From the NCBI GenBank assembly GCA_031264545.1, contig JAISDV010000056.1, positions 1-6,745 on the forward strand: a DNA stretch of 6,745 nucleotides. The letters are read 5' to 3'. The DNA comes from Oscillospiraceae bacterium. GTDB lineage: Bacteria > Bacillota > Clostridia > Oscillospirales > Oscillospiraceae. The notes under the pieces were generated by a model. The model was given only the letters and a program-made list of their open reading frames with translations, was not told the origin of the DNA and did no database searches. This document shows, piece by piece, positions 1-5,079 of this stretch; the stretch's first letter is position 1, and each line of letters begins with the position of its first letter. The position numbers and the translations under genes were made by a program.

Positions 1-512
1 TGCCTTGCACAGCGCCGGCCAGCCAGGCCGGTGTGGGAGCGGAACAGGAGTGAAATAAGAGTATGAATCGAGCAACGATAAAAATATCCGCCTGCCGGGC
101 AGCGAAGACGGCGGGACTCACGGATACATTTTCCCTTCGCAGAAAACATGCGGCGGTGTTTTCAACCCGGCGGCACAGGCGGCGCCGGGCGGTCGTCATC
201 AATTTGGCAGTCCCTCCGCCTGGAGCTGCCGCAAAGCGCCCGCTCACGCAGCCGGATTTCTCCGGACGGCGCTTTCCGCAGAGGCAAAAGCCTCCGGTTT
301 CTCAAAACCGACGCGGAGTCTTACTGAACACAGGACAACCGAATACCCGGTCCTTCAATTATGGAGACAGAAGCAAAATAAGCGCTCTTAACGCTTGGTA
401 GATCAAGCCTTTCACTCTCCGGTGGACCGGAAATCAGCCGGAAACGCGGCTCAGTGTCAGTAGGCGAACTGCGCCCATCTGTGTCTCGCGGGCAGAGTGA
501 AAGGAGTTCATT
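1..512. other. Region without a convincing gene, rich in small hairpins
   Basis: No recognisable protein gene or RNA gene was found here. The only long open frame (63-401, plus) encodes an Arg/Pro-rich product with no recognisable domain and a poorly spaced AGGAG (46-50), so it is not called. A frame entering from the left edge ends at a TGA at 51-53 and could be the tail of an upstream gene, but 17 residues are too few to judge. Small inverted repeats are frequent: CCGGCC at 15-20 with GGCCGG at 26-31; CCGGA at 252-256 with TCCGG at 261-265; GAGGC at 281-285 with GCCTC at 290-294, followed by a short T-rich run (a weak terminator at best); AAGCG at 380-384 with CGCTT at 392-396; and TCCGGT at 418-423 with ACCGGA at 426-431. 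No clear sigma-A promoter for the recombinase at 513 could be picked out. Confidence 0.5.
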
Positions 513-1406
513 ATGTCCAGGCATTATATCAATCTGCAAGCCCAGGCTGAGAAGCTGCGCCGCCACAACAGGCAGGGGAGCTATAAGACCAGGGAACGCT
601 ATTTCGAGGCGTATAAGCGGTTCCTGCGTTTCGTTGGAGAGGTCTACCACTTGGAGAAGCTCACCAACATCTCCGGCAAGCATCTTTCGGCCTACATAGA
701 GCAAATGCGGCTCAAGGGCTATTCCGCATCCACTGTCAAGACCGACCTTGCCGCCATACGCTTCTGGCACGACCGGATATCGGACGCTAAATATACCTTG
801 CCGTCAAATGGTGAATTCGATTTGGCGCGGCGAAAGTTCGGCGGCGTGGATCGGGCGTGGTCAAACGCGGAATTTAACCGCATGCTCGGCGAGTGCTGGA
901 AAGCCGAACGGGAGGACTTTGAAGCCTGTATCGTGATCGCCCGCTATGCCGGACTCCGGCTGCACGAGGTCATGCGGATCGACACTGCCATTGCCCGTGC
1001 CGCGCTCAGAAACGGAGTCCTCACGATCAAGGGCAAAGGCGGTAAGCTGCGGGAAGTACCCATTCAGGAAACGATCCGCATTGAGCTCGAGAAGTTCCTG
1101 AAAATTACGCCTGCCGGGCACAAGCTGTTTGTACAGCAGGGCAAGCAGACGCACATCGCCAAAACCGAGCTTCAGAATTTTATCCACAGTCGCCGCAAGT
1201 TTGTTCAAGCCCCCGGCTCGGCCCGTCCGCTGACATTCCACGGCCTGCGCCATACCTACGCTCAGGAACAGTATCAGCGTTTTATTGAAGCGGGGCACAG
1301 CGCGGAACAGGCCCGGCGTGAGCTTTCCCAGCTGCTCGGCCACGAGCGCGAGGACGTGACACGCATCTATCTCGCCGGGCAGAAGGGCGGTGACGCCGAT
1401 GTTTAA
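513..1406 (+). CDS. Tyrosine recombinase/integrase (Integrase_1-like, 297 aa)
   Basis: A site-specific tyrosine recombinase that cuts and rejoins DNA through a covalent 3'-phosphotyrosine. Start ATG 513 has AAGGAG at 501-506, six bases upstream. Residues about 5-95 form the helical core-binding (SAM-like) domain, with the motif NISGKHLSAYIEQM near 52-65. Residues about 115-290 form the catalytic domain. The active-site set is visible: R149 in AGLRLHE, K175 in KGKGGK, H243 and R246 in FHGLRHTY, H277 in LLGHE, and nucleophile Y286 in DVTRIYL. It lacks the N-terminal arm-binding domain present in the integrase at 1669. The protein resembles a group of integrase-domain proteins common in Clostridia mobile elements. 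The stop codon overlaps the excisionase-like gene that follows, so the two are probably cotranscribed and translationally coupled. Whether it integrates the element, resolves dimers or inverts DNA cannot be told from sequence. Family call is firm; the specific role is unknown. Confidence 0.9.
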   Translation: MSRHYINLQAQAEKLRRHNRQGSYKTRERYFEAYKRFLRFVGEVYHLEKLTNISGKHLSAYIEQMRLKGYSASTVKTDLAAIRFWHDRISDAKYTLPSNGEFDLARRKFGGVDRAWSNAEFNRMLGECWKAEREDFEACIVIARYAGLRLHEVMRIDTAIARAALRNGVLTIKGKGGKLREVPIQETIRIELEKFLKITPAGHKLFVQQGKQTHIAKTELQNFIHSRRKFVQAPGSARPLTFHGLRHTYAQEQYQRFIEAGHSAEQARRELSQLLGHEREDVTRIYLAGQKGGDADV

Positions 1407-1587
1407 CTGCTACCCTGATGTCGTAACCGTCGCAGACCTCGCAAAAATGCTCAAGGTCGGACGGAACACCGCCTACGAACTCGTGCGGGCGAATAGCATT
1501 CAGAGCGTAAAGATCGGTAAGAGCATCCGGATTCCGAAAGAATCCGTCATTCAGTATCTGGCGCGGAATAGCGCCAAAGACGATTAA
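1399..1587 (+). CDS. Excisionase-family winged-HTH DNA-binding protein (62 aa)
   Basis: A small MerR-like/HTH_17 DNA-binding protein of the excisionase family. Such proteins bend DNA at the ends of an element and bias an integrase toward excision; many also repress promoters. Residues 8-31 form the helix-turn-helix (VTVADLAKML followed by GRNTAYELV). Residues 34-46 form the beta wing (SVKIGKSIRIP), followed by a C-terminal helix. ATG 1399 was chosen because it overlaps the upstream stop codon and has an AAGGGCGG-type ribosome site at 1384-1390; an in-frame GTG at 1390 would add three residues. The gene overlaps the preceding recombinase by 8 bases and lies 81 bases before the large integrase. 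Its place between two recombinases suggests that it is the recombination directionality factor for one or both, and perhaps the ligand of the inverted repeat just downstream; both points are inference. Confidence 0.85.
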   Translation: MFNCYPDVVTVADLAKMLKVGRNTAYELVRANSIQSVKIGKSIRIPKESVIQYLARNSAKDD

Positions 1588-1596
1588 AAGGTTATA

Positions 1597-1625
1597 TTGA
1601 TTTGTTGCCGCACACGAGCTAAAAT
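1597..1625 (+). promoter_or_regulatory. Predicted sigma-A promoter for the large integrase
   Basis: TTGATT at 1597-1602 and TAAAAT at 1620-1625 are separated by exactly 17 bases, placing transcription start near 1632, about 37 bases before the integrase ATG. The area is AT-rich against its surroundings. The left arm of a perfect inverted repeat fills most of the -35/-10 spacer and the right arm falls just after the predicted start, so a protein bound to the repeat would block RNA polymerase. This is a motif match only; no transcript data are available. Confidence 0.55.
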
Positions 1626-1651
1626 ATATATACCCAAATCTCGTGTGCGGC
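1607..1651. repeat. Perfect 12-bp inverted repeat, operator candidate
   Basis: The left arm GCCGCACACGAG at 1607-1618 is exactly complementary to the right arm CTCGTGTGCGGC at 1640-1651, with a 21-base AT-rich spacer. Arm centres are 33 bases apart, about three helical turns, so dimers on the two arms would face the same side of the DNA. No T-run follows on either strand, so it is not an intrinsic terminator. It overlaps the predicted integrase promoter. In transcripts reading through from the excisionase gene it can also fold into a hairpin ending five bases before the integrase ribosome site (AAAGGAG at 1656-1662). Promoter-initiated RNA starting near 1632 would lack the left arm and could not form this hairpin. 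Confidence 0.7.
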
Positions 1652-1668
1652 GGGGAAAGGAGTAAAAA

Positions 1669-2886
1669 ATGCCTACTAAAAAGGCACATCGCCGCGGTAA
1701 TAAAGAGGGCTCTATTTTTAAGCGAAACGACGGCAGATGGTCCGGTGCGGTTTTCCTCGGTTACAACGAGCTGGGAAAGCCGATTCGCAAATATTATTAC
1801 GGCGCAACACGACAGGAGGTCGCTGAAAAAATCAGCGGCGCGGTGCATCAGGTGCTCACCGGCACAATGCCGGCTAAATCCCGAGCCGTGTCGCTGCAAC
1901 AGCTAATAGACGAATATTTGTGGACATTCAAGAAGCCCTCGGTGTCCGACGTCACCTTCGAGTGGTATTTGAACATGGCGAGGACGCACATCAGTCCGGC
2001 GCTCGGCGAGTTGCGGCTAACGGACGTCACGGCGGCGCATATACAGAATCTCATCAACGCCATGCACGCCGCCGGGTTATCTTGCAAACTCGTTAAGGAG
2101 ACGCGGGGCTTGCTGAATCAGGTCTTTATTCACGCGCTCGATGTGGATGCCGTTACAAAGAATCCTGTCTCGAAGACAAAGCTGCCGAAAGCCTCCCGCC
2201 TCAAGGCTGAACAGAAAGAGGACGCCAAGGTTATTCCTGTCACCGACCGCGCCCGGATTCTCGCCGCCGCTGAAGGCGACCTGCGCATGAAAACGGCGCT
2301 CACGGTGCTGATGTTCACGGGAATGAGAATCGGCGAATTTCTGGCGTTGACCTGGGGAAACGTAGACTTCAAAAATGGCGTCATTACTATTGATCGTGCT
2401 ATTACGCATACCTGTGCTTATAACAGTGAGGGGCAGCTATCAGGACGGCAAACTGTCGTCGGCATAACAAAGACACAGTGCAGTACCCGTAACATCAAGG
2501 CAGCGTCCGCTGTTATGACGGTTTTGCGCGTATGGCGCACCTATCTGCCGAACCACTTCCGCCGAGAACCGGAGAACAACCCTACAGCGCCAAACGCCAC
2601 GGTGTTCCCGAACGACTTGGGACAGATGCGCAGCTACAACGGCTTCCGCACAACCTACCGGCGTTTTATGAGCGAGCAGGGCCTTCCGAATTACCCCCTG
2701 CACAGTTATCGTCACACGTTTGCGACAATGCTGCTTGAAGCCGGGACAAATCCGAAGATTGTGCAGAAGCTCCTTGGCCACCGGGACATAGAAACAACTC
2801 TGGGGATATATTCTCATGTTCTCCCGGAGGTGTTCGACGGTGCCGCCGATACGCTGGCAAAGGTGTACAAGGACATGACGGCGTGA
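1669..2886 (+). CDS. int: Tn916-type tyrosine integrase with arm-binding domain (405 aa)
   Basis: The main integrase of the element, expected to integrate and excise it at an attachment site by tyrosine recombination. AAAGGAG at 1656-1662 precedes ATG 1669. Domain order is typical of Tn916/lambda-type integrases. Residues about 10-65 form a basic N-terminal arm-type DNA-binding domain (GSIFKRNDGRWSG, then GKPIRKYYYG). Residues about 74-175 form the SAM-like core-binding domain (LRLTDVTAAHIQNLIN at 115-130). Residues about 188-395 form the catalytic domain. All active-site residues are present: R220 in TGMRIGE, K268 in ITKT, H345 and R348 in LHSYRHT, H371 in LLGHRD, and nucleophile Y381 in GIYSHV. 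Length is normal for the family. It follows the excisionase gene and points at the 3' end of tRNA-Leu about 200 bases away, the usual arrangement at the end of an integrated conjugative element or genomic island. It appears intact and potentially active. Confidence 0.95.
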   Translation: MPTKKAHRRGNKEGSIFKRNDGRWSGAVFLGYNELGKPIRKYYYGATRQEVAEKISGAVHQVLTGTMPAKSRAVSLQQLIDEYLWTFKKPSVSDVTFEWYLNMARTHISPALGELRLTDVTAAHIQNLINAMHAAGLSCKLVKETRGLLNQVFIHALDVDAVTKNPVSKTKLPKASRLKAEQKEDAKVIPVTDRARILAAAEGDLRMKTALTVLMFTGMRIGEFLALTWGNVDFKNGVITIDRAITHTCAYNSEGQLSGRQTVVGITKTQCSTRNIKAASAVMTVLRVWRTYLPNHFRREPENNPTAPNATVFPNDLGQMRSYNGFRTTYRRFMSEQGLPNYPLHSYRHTFATMLLEAGTNPKIVQKLLGHRDIETTLGIYSHVLPEVFDGAADTLAKVYKDMTA

Positions 2887-2939
2887 AAGGAACGGAAAAA
2901 CGTCGATTAGCCTTAGAGCCGCAACGGATAACGGGAATA

Positions 2940-2990
2940 TTTGCTGTCATAGCCTGTACAGAAGCTATTTTGACAGCAATTTGACAGCAA
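2940..2990. repeat. Tandem 11-bp repeats plus inverted copy, candidate arm-type integrase sites
   Basis: TTTGACAGCAA occurs twice in immediate tandem, at 2969-2979 and 2980-2990. Ten bases of it recur inverted as TTTGCTGTCA at 2940-2949. The tandem period of 11 bp is close to one helical turn, so the copies face the same side of the DNA. Tn916-type integrases use their N-terminal domain to bind short direct repeats near the element ends, and these repeats lie 54 bases after the integrase stop, between it and the tRNA. Binding is inferred; no other copy was noticed in the window. Confidence 0.6.
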
Positions 2991-3052
2991 AAGACCAGAT
3001 ACAGCACGATATCAACAGGGACAGGAAGGGACATACATGTTGGTGCAAAATG

Positions 3053-3084
3053 AAAAAAGCCTTGTAACTCAAGGGTTACAAGGC
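3053..3084 (-). terminator. Intrinsic terminator of tRNA-Leu
   Basis: On the minus strand a perfect 10-bp stem (GCCTTGTAAC with GTTACAAGGC, arms at 3075-3084 and 3059-3068, 6-base loop) is followed directly by six T (3053-3058). It begins five bases beyond the tRNA CCA end. The plus strand has no T-run, so it should not stop transcription coming from the integrase. Confidence 0.9.
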
Positions 3085-3089
3085 TCGCA

Positions 3090-3177
3090 TGGTGCGGGCA
3101 TGGGGACTTGAACCCCAACGTGCGTATTGCACATAAGAACCTAAATCTTACATGTCTGCCAATTCCATCATGCCCGC
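3090..3177 (-). tRNA. tRNA-Leu (anticodon UAG)
   Basis: This is an 88-base class II tRNA with encoded CCA. Acceptor strand GCGGGCA (from 3177) pairs with TGCCCGC before ACCA. The anticodon stem TAAGA/TCTTA closes the loop TTTAGGT, giving anticodon UAG (bases 3141-3143), which reads CUN leucine codons. The long variable arm, with a GTGC/GCAC stem, is typical of tRNA-Leu. The T arm is TGGGG-TTCAAGT-CCCCA. The D region contains the leucine-typical GGAATTGGCAGAC. It is a single gene with its own promoter at 3313-3341 and terminator at 3053-3084. Its 3' end faces the mobile element's integrase, which makes it the probable attachment gene. Confidence 0.97.
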
Positions 3178-3183
3178 ATATAT

Positions 3184-3215
3184 GAGCAGTCGCATGCGTT
3201 CCGGCTGCTTTTCTT
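3184..3215 (+). terminator. Possible plus-strand terminator beside the tRNA 5' end
   Basis: AGCAGTCG at 3185-3192 pairs with CGGCTGCT at 3202-3209 (8 bp including one G-T pair, 9-base loop), followed by TTTTCTT. It would stop plus-strand RNA reading out of the integrase gene after it has passed antisense through the tRNA. On the minus strand the same stem would simply be a hairpin in the tRNA precursor leader, which is the main alternative. Confidence 0.4.
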
Positions 3216-3312
3216 GTCTTAATCCTTTGCTGAGGTGACGGCGCCTGAATCCGGCGAGTCTGCCGATTCTACCGCTTGCGCGGAGCGCCGCAACAGGATA
3301 AGCAACGGTGAA

Positions 3313-3341
3313 ATGTTAGCATAGTGCGGGCGCGTTGTCAA
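3313..3341 (-). promoter_or_regulatory. Predicted strong sigma-A promoter of tRNA-Leu
   Basis: On the minus strand TTGACA (3336-3341) and TAACAT (3313-3318) are separated by 17 bases, a near-consensus vegetative promoter. Transcription would start near 3306, giving a leader of about 130 bases before the mature tRNA, unusually long for a single tRNA. It lies 85 bases beyond the spoVAE stop, so the tRNA need not depend on the spore operon. Confidence 0.7.
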
Positions 3342-3425
3342 TGCCTTTTCCGGGGACGGCCGGCGGCGTTATCAGCCGGTAAAATCGCAAAGTGAATCCA
3401 CAGCGGACGGACGGGCAGAATATTA

Positions 3426-3800
3426 TCAGCCGCTTTTGTCCTTGGATTTGAAGACGACCGCAACCGCGAGACCCAAGAACACGGCCGCGCCTATTCCGGC
3501 GGCCGCGGCCGTGAAGCCGCCGGTGAATATGCCCAGGAAGCCCTCCTCCTGAACCGCCGCCTTCACGCCCTTTGCCAGCACATTGCCAAAGCCCGTCAGC
3601 GGGACGCTCGCGCCCGCGCCGGCCCATTCGACGAGCGGCCCGTAAAGTCCCAGTCCTCCAAGGACGACTCCGGCCACCACATACAGGCTCAGTATCCGCG
3701 CGGGTGTCAGTCTCGTCTTATCGATCAGCAGCTGCCCGACGGCGCACAGCAGTCCGCCGACCACGAAAGCCTTTATATAAATCAACAGCGTATCCGTCAT
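3426..3800 (-). CDS. spoVAE: Stage V sporulation protein AE (SpoVAE, SpoVAEb type)
   Basis: A small membrane subunit of the SpoVA channel, which loads calcium-dipicolinate into the forespore during sporulation and releases it at germination; it acts in the spore inner membrane. The 124-residue product matches the family in length and sequence. Hydrophobic segments lie at about 5-26, 36-57 and 92-117. The signatures GQLLIDKTRLTPARIL (22-37), VEWAGAGASVPLTGFG (57-72) and LAKGVKAAV (75-83) are characteristic, and it ends in a lysine-rich tail. ATG 3800 was chosen over an in-frame TTG at 3818 because the ATG fits family length and has a purine-rich GGAAAG/GGTGA stretch before it, while the TTG has no ribosome site. 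It follows spoVAD by 23 bases, so the two form an operon. Forespore sigma-G control is expected from the family but no confident site was found. No clear terminator follows. Confidence 0.95.
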   Translation of the reverse strand: MTDTLLIYIKAFVVGGLLCAVGQLLIDKTRLTPARILSLYVVAGVVLGGLGLYGPLVEWAGAGASVPLTGFGNVLAKGVKAAVQEEGFLGIFTGGFTAAAAGIGAAVFLGLAVAVVFKSKDKSG

Positions 3801-3823
3801 AATCACCGCTTTCCGCAAATCAT

Positions 3824-4849
3824 TTAAACCGGGTCTTTTGTATTTTCGATGGCGACCGCATGGCAGATGCCGAGCACGCTCTCGCCCTGCATCGCGGTCG
3901 TCGGGGACATCAAGGCGCCTGTCGCGCAGAAAAGCAGCCGTTTAAGCTCCCCGTTTTTCAGCTTCGGCAGAAAATGTCCGACAAGGACGGAGGCGCTGCA
4001 GCCGCAGCCGGAGCCGCCGGCGTGTACGTCCTGTGTCTCCCGGTCAAAAAGCAGCATACCGCAGTCCGCGCTGACCGGACCCAGGTCATAGCCCTGCCCG
4101 AGAGCCAGCTCCAGCAATATCCTGTGGCCGACCAGTCCCAGATCTCCGGTGACGATCCTGTCGTAATAGTCCGGCGCGCGGCCGGTATCCGCAAGATGGG
4201 CGCATATGGTCTCCAGCGCCGCAGGCGCCATTGCGCTGCCCATATTCGCGGCGTCACGGATACCCGCGTCAACGATTTTTCCCGGCGTCACATGCGTGAT
4301 ATACGGCCCTTCTCCCGCGTTTGTGATGATCAGCGCGCCCGCGGCCGTCGCCGTCCATTGCGCGGTCGGCGTCCTCTGCCCGCCATAGGCCAGCGGCAGA
4401 CGGAACTGCCTTTCCGCCGAGCAGTAGTGCGAGGCTGTCATGGCGCAGACCGTTTCCGCAAAACCGCCGTCAAGCGTCATCGCGGCCAGCGCCAGCGACT
4501 CGGACATCGTGGCGCAGGCGCCGAACAGCCCGAACAGCGGGACGCCGCTTTCGCGCACCGCATATTCCGAGCCGACGCATTGGTTCAGCAGATCCCCGGT
4601 GAAAATAAACTGTATATCCTCCGCCGTCAGGCCCGCCTTGTCAAGAACAAGGTCAAAGCACTTTTTAAGCATGGCGCTTTCGGCGCTCTCCCAGCTCTTT
4701 GCGCCGAAGTAGCTGTCCGCACTCAGAAAATCGAAGCTTCCGGCGAGCGGCCCGTCAGCCTCCATCTTTCCGCCGACCGAGGCGGAATATGCAATGCAGG
4801 GGGGATTTTGCAGGCGCAGCGTCTGCTTTCCCACACGCTTTTTCGACAT
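3824..4849 (-). CDS. spoVAD: Stage V sporulation protein AD (SpoVAD)
   Basis: The soluble, thiolase-fold SpoVA subunit, which in Bacillus binds dipicolinic acid and sits on the outer face of the spore inner membrane. It is needed for dipicolinate uptake during sporulation and release in germination. The product is 341 residues, normal for the family. ATG 4849 has GGGAG at 4858-4862, eight bases upstream. Family landmarks are TGDLLNQC (84-91), LFGACATM (108-115, with C112 near where thiolase relatives carry the nucleophile), ASHYCSAERQFR (139-150), VTGDLG (233-238), the Gly/Cys-rich HAGGSGCGCSA (276-286) and ATGALMSP (309-316). No transmembrane segment is apparent. It is the first gene of a spoVAD-spoVAE pair. 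The usual upstream partner spoVAC is absent, and the divergent malQ lies there instead, so spoVAC must be elsewhere or lost. Confidence 0.97.
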   Translation of the reverse strand: MSKKRVGKQTLRLQNPPCIAYSASVGGKMEADGPLAGSFDFLSADSYFGAKSWESAESAMLKKCFDLVLDKAGLTAEDIQFIFTGDLLNQCVGSEYAVRESGVPLFGLFGACATMSESLALAAMTLDGGFAETVCAMTASHYCSAERQFRLPLAYGGQRTPTAQWTATAAGALIITNAGEGPYITHVTPGKIVDAGIRDAANMGSAMAPAALETICAHLADTGRAPDYYDRIVTGDLGLVGHRILLELALGQGYDLGPVSADCGMLLFDRETQDVHAGGSGCGCSASVLVGHFLPKLKNGELKRLLFCATGALMSPTTAMQGESVLGICHAVAIENTKDPV

Positions 4850-4975
4850 TTTATCATCTCCCGTCAGGCTTCGCCTTTATCTTGCCCTGAAACGCGTTTT
4901 CTATCAGCGTTTCCGCGCTCAGCCGAAAGGAAGCAGCATGCGGCACGGTTTTTCGCCTTATCCTCCGCGCTGAGC

Positions 4976-5004
4976 TTGCGCGGGACAGGGGAATACGCTA
5001 TAAT
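4976..5004 (+). promoter_or_regulatory. Predicted sigma-A promoter of malQ
   Basis: TTGCGC at 4976-4981 and a perfect TATAAT at 4999-5004 are separated by 17 bases, placing the start near 5011 and a leader of about 70 bases before the malQ ATG. An inverted repeat GAATC (5013-5017) / GATTC (5023-5027) lies just downstream of the predicted start and might be an operator. No catabolite-responsive element was recognised. Confidence 0.6.
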
Positions 5005-5047
5005 CGTCCATAGAATCGGATAGATTCGGCAGCCTGCGCTGTGAATA

Positions 5048-5069
5048 CAGGTTCTAAACAGGTTCTAAA
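5048..5069 (+). repeat. Tandem 11-bp direct repeat in the malQ leader
   Basis: CAGGTTCTAAA is repeated exactly at 5048-5058 and 5059-5069. The end of the second copy supplies the AAAGG (5067-5071) that serves as the malQ ribosome binding site. It could be a regulator site with one-helical-turn spacing or a simple duplication; a change in copy number would alter the leader but not the reading frame from ATG 5080. Confidence 0.75.
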
Positions 5070-5079
5070 GGTCAGGATT

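Larger units (their letters stand above)
513..2990 (+). mobile_element. Recombination module at the end of an integrated element (ICE/genomic island type)
   Basis: Recombinase, excisionase-like protein and Tn916-type integrase lie in one direction, followed by repeated short sites, and end next to a tRNA gene. This is the standard end of an integrative conjugative or mobilizable element, so the rest of the element should extend left beyond position 1. The exact boundary is not visible because only one end lies in the window; it should fall between about 2990 and the tRNA 3' half. Without conjugation, replication or phage structural genes in view, the element class cannot be decided. Confidence 0.6.

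Noticed and set aside
63..401. 112-codon plus-strand open frame
   Set aside because: The product is Arg/Pro/Ala-rich with no recognisable domain, its ribosome site is poorly spaced (AGGAG 12 bases upstream), and the DNA is full of small inverted repeats; it looks like a chance frame in GC-rich DNA.
1607..1651. Inverted repeat read as an intrinsic terminator after the excisionase gene
   Set aside because: No T-run follows either arm and the spacer of 21 bases is long; overlap with a promoter fits an operator better.
3342..3425. CCGGC/GCCGG stem after spoVAE as a terminator
   Set aside because: Only five paired bases with a ten-base loop and no following T-run on the minus strand.
3801..3818. 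TTG start for spoVAE six codons upstream
   Set aside because: No ribosome site before the TTG, and the extra residues are not part of the family N-terminus.
3860..5023. 387-codon plus-strand frame opposite spoVAD
   Set aside because: It is antisense to a clearly recognised spoVAD; the Arg/Gln/His-rich product has no domain and results from high third-position G+C of the real gene.
4984..5024. Minus-strand GAATC-N17-GATTATA as a sigma-G promoter for spoVAD
   Set aside because: The match to the forespore consensus is partial, it overlaps the malQ TATAAT on the other strand, and it would give a leader of about 135 bases; too weak to call.
5041..5079. Upstream GTG start for malQ
   Set aside because: No ribosome site precedes it, the added 13 residues are encoded by the tandem repeat, and the family N-terminus begins at ATG 5080.
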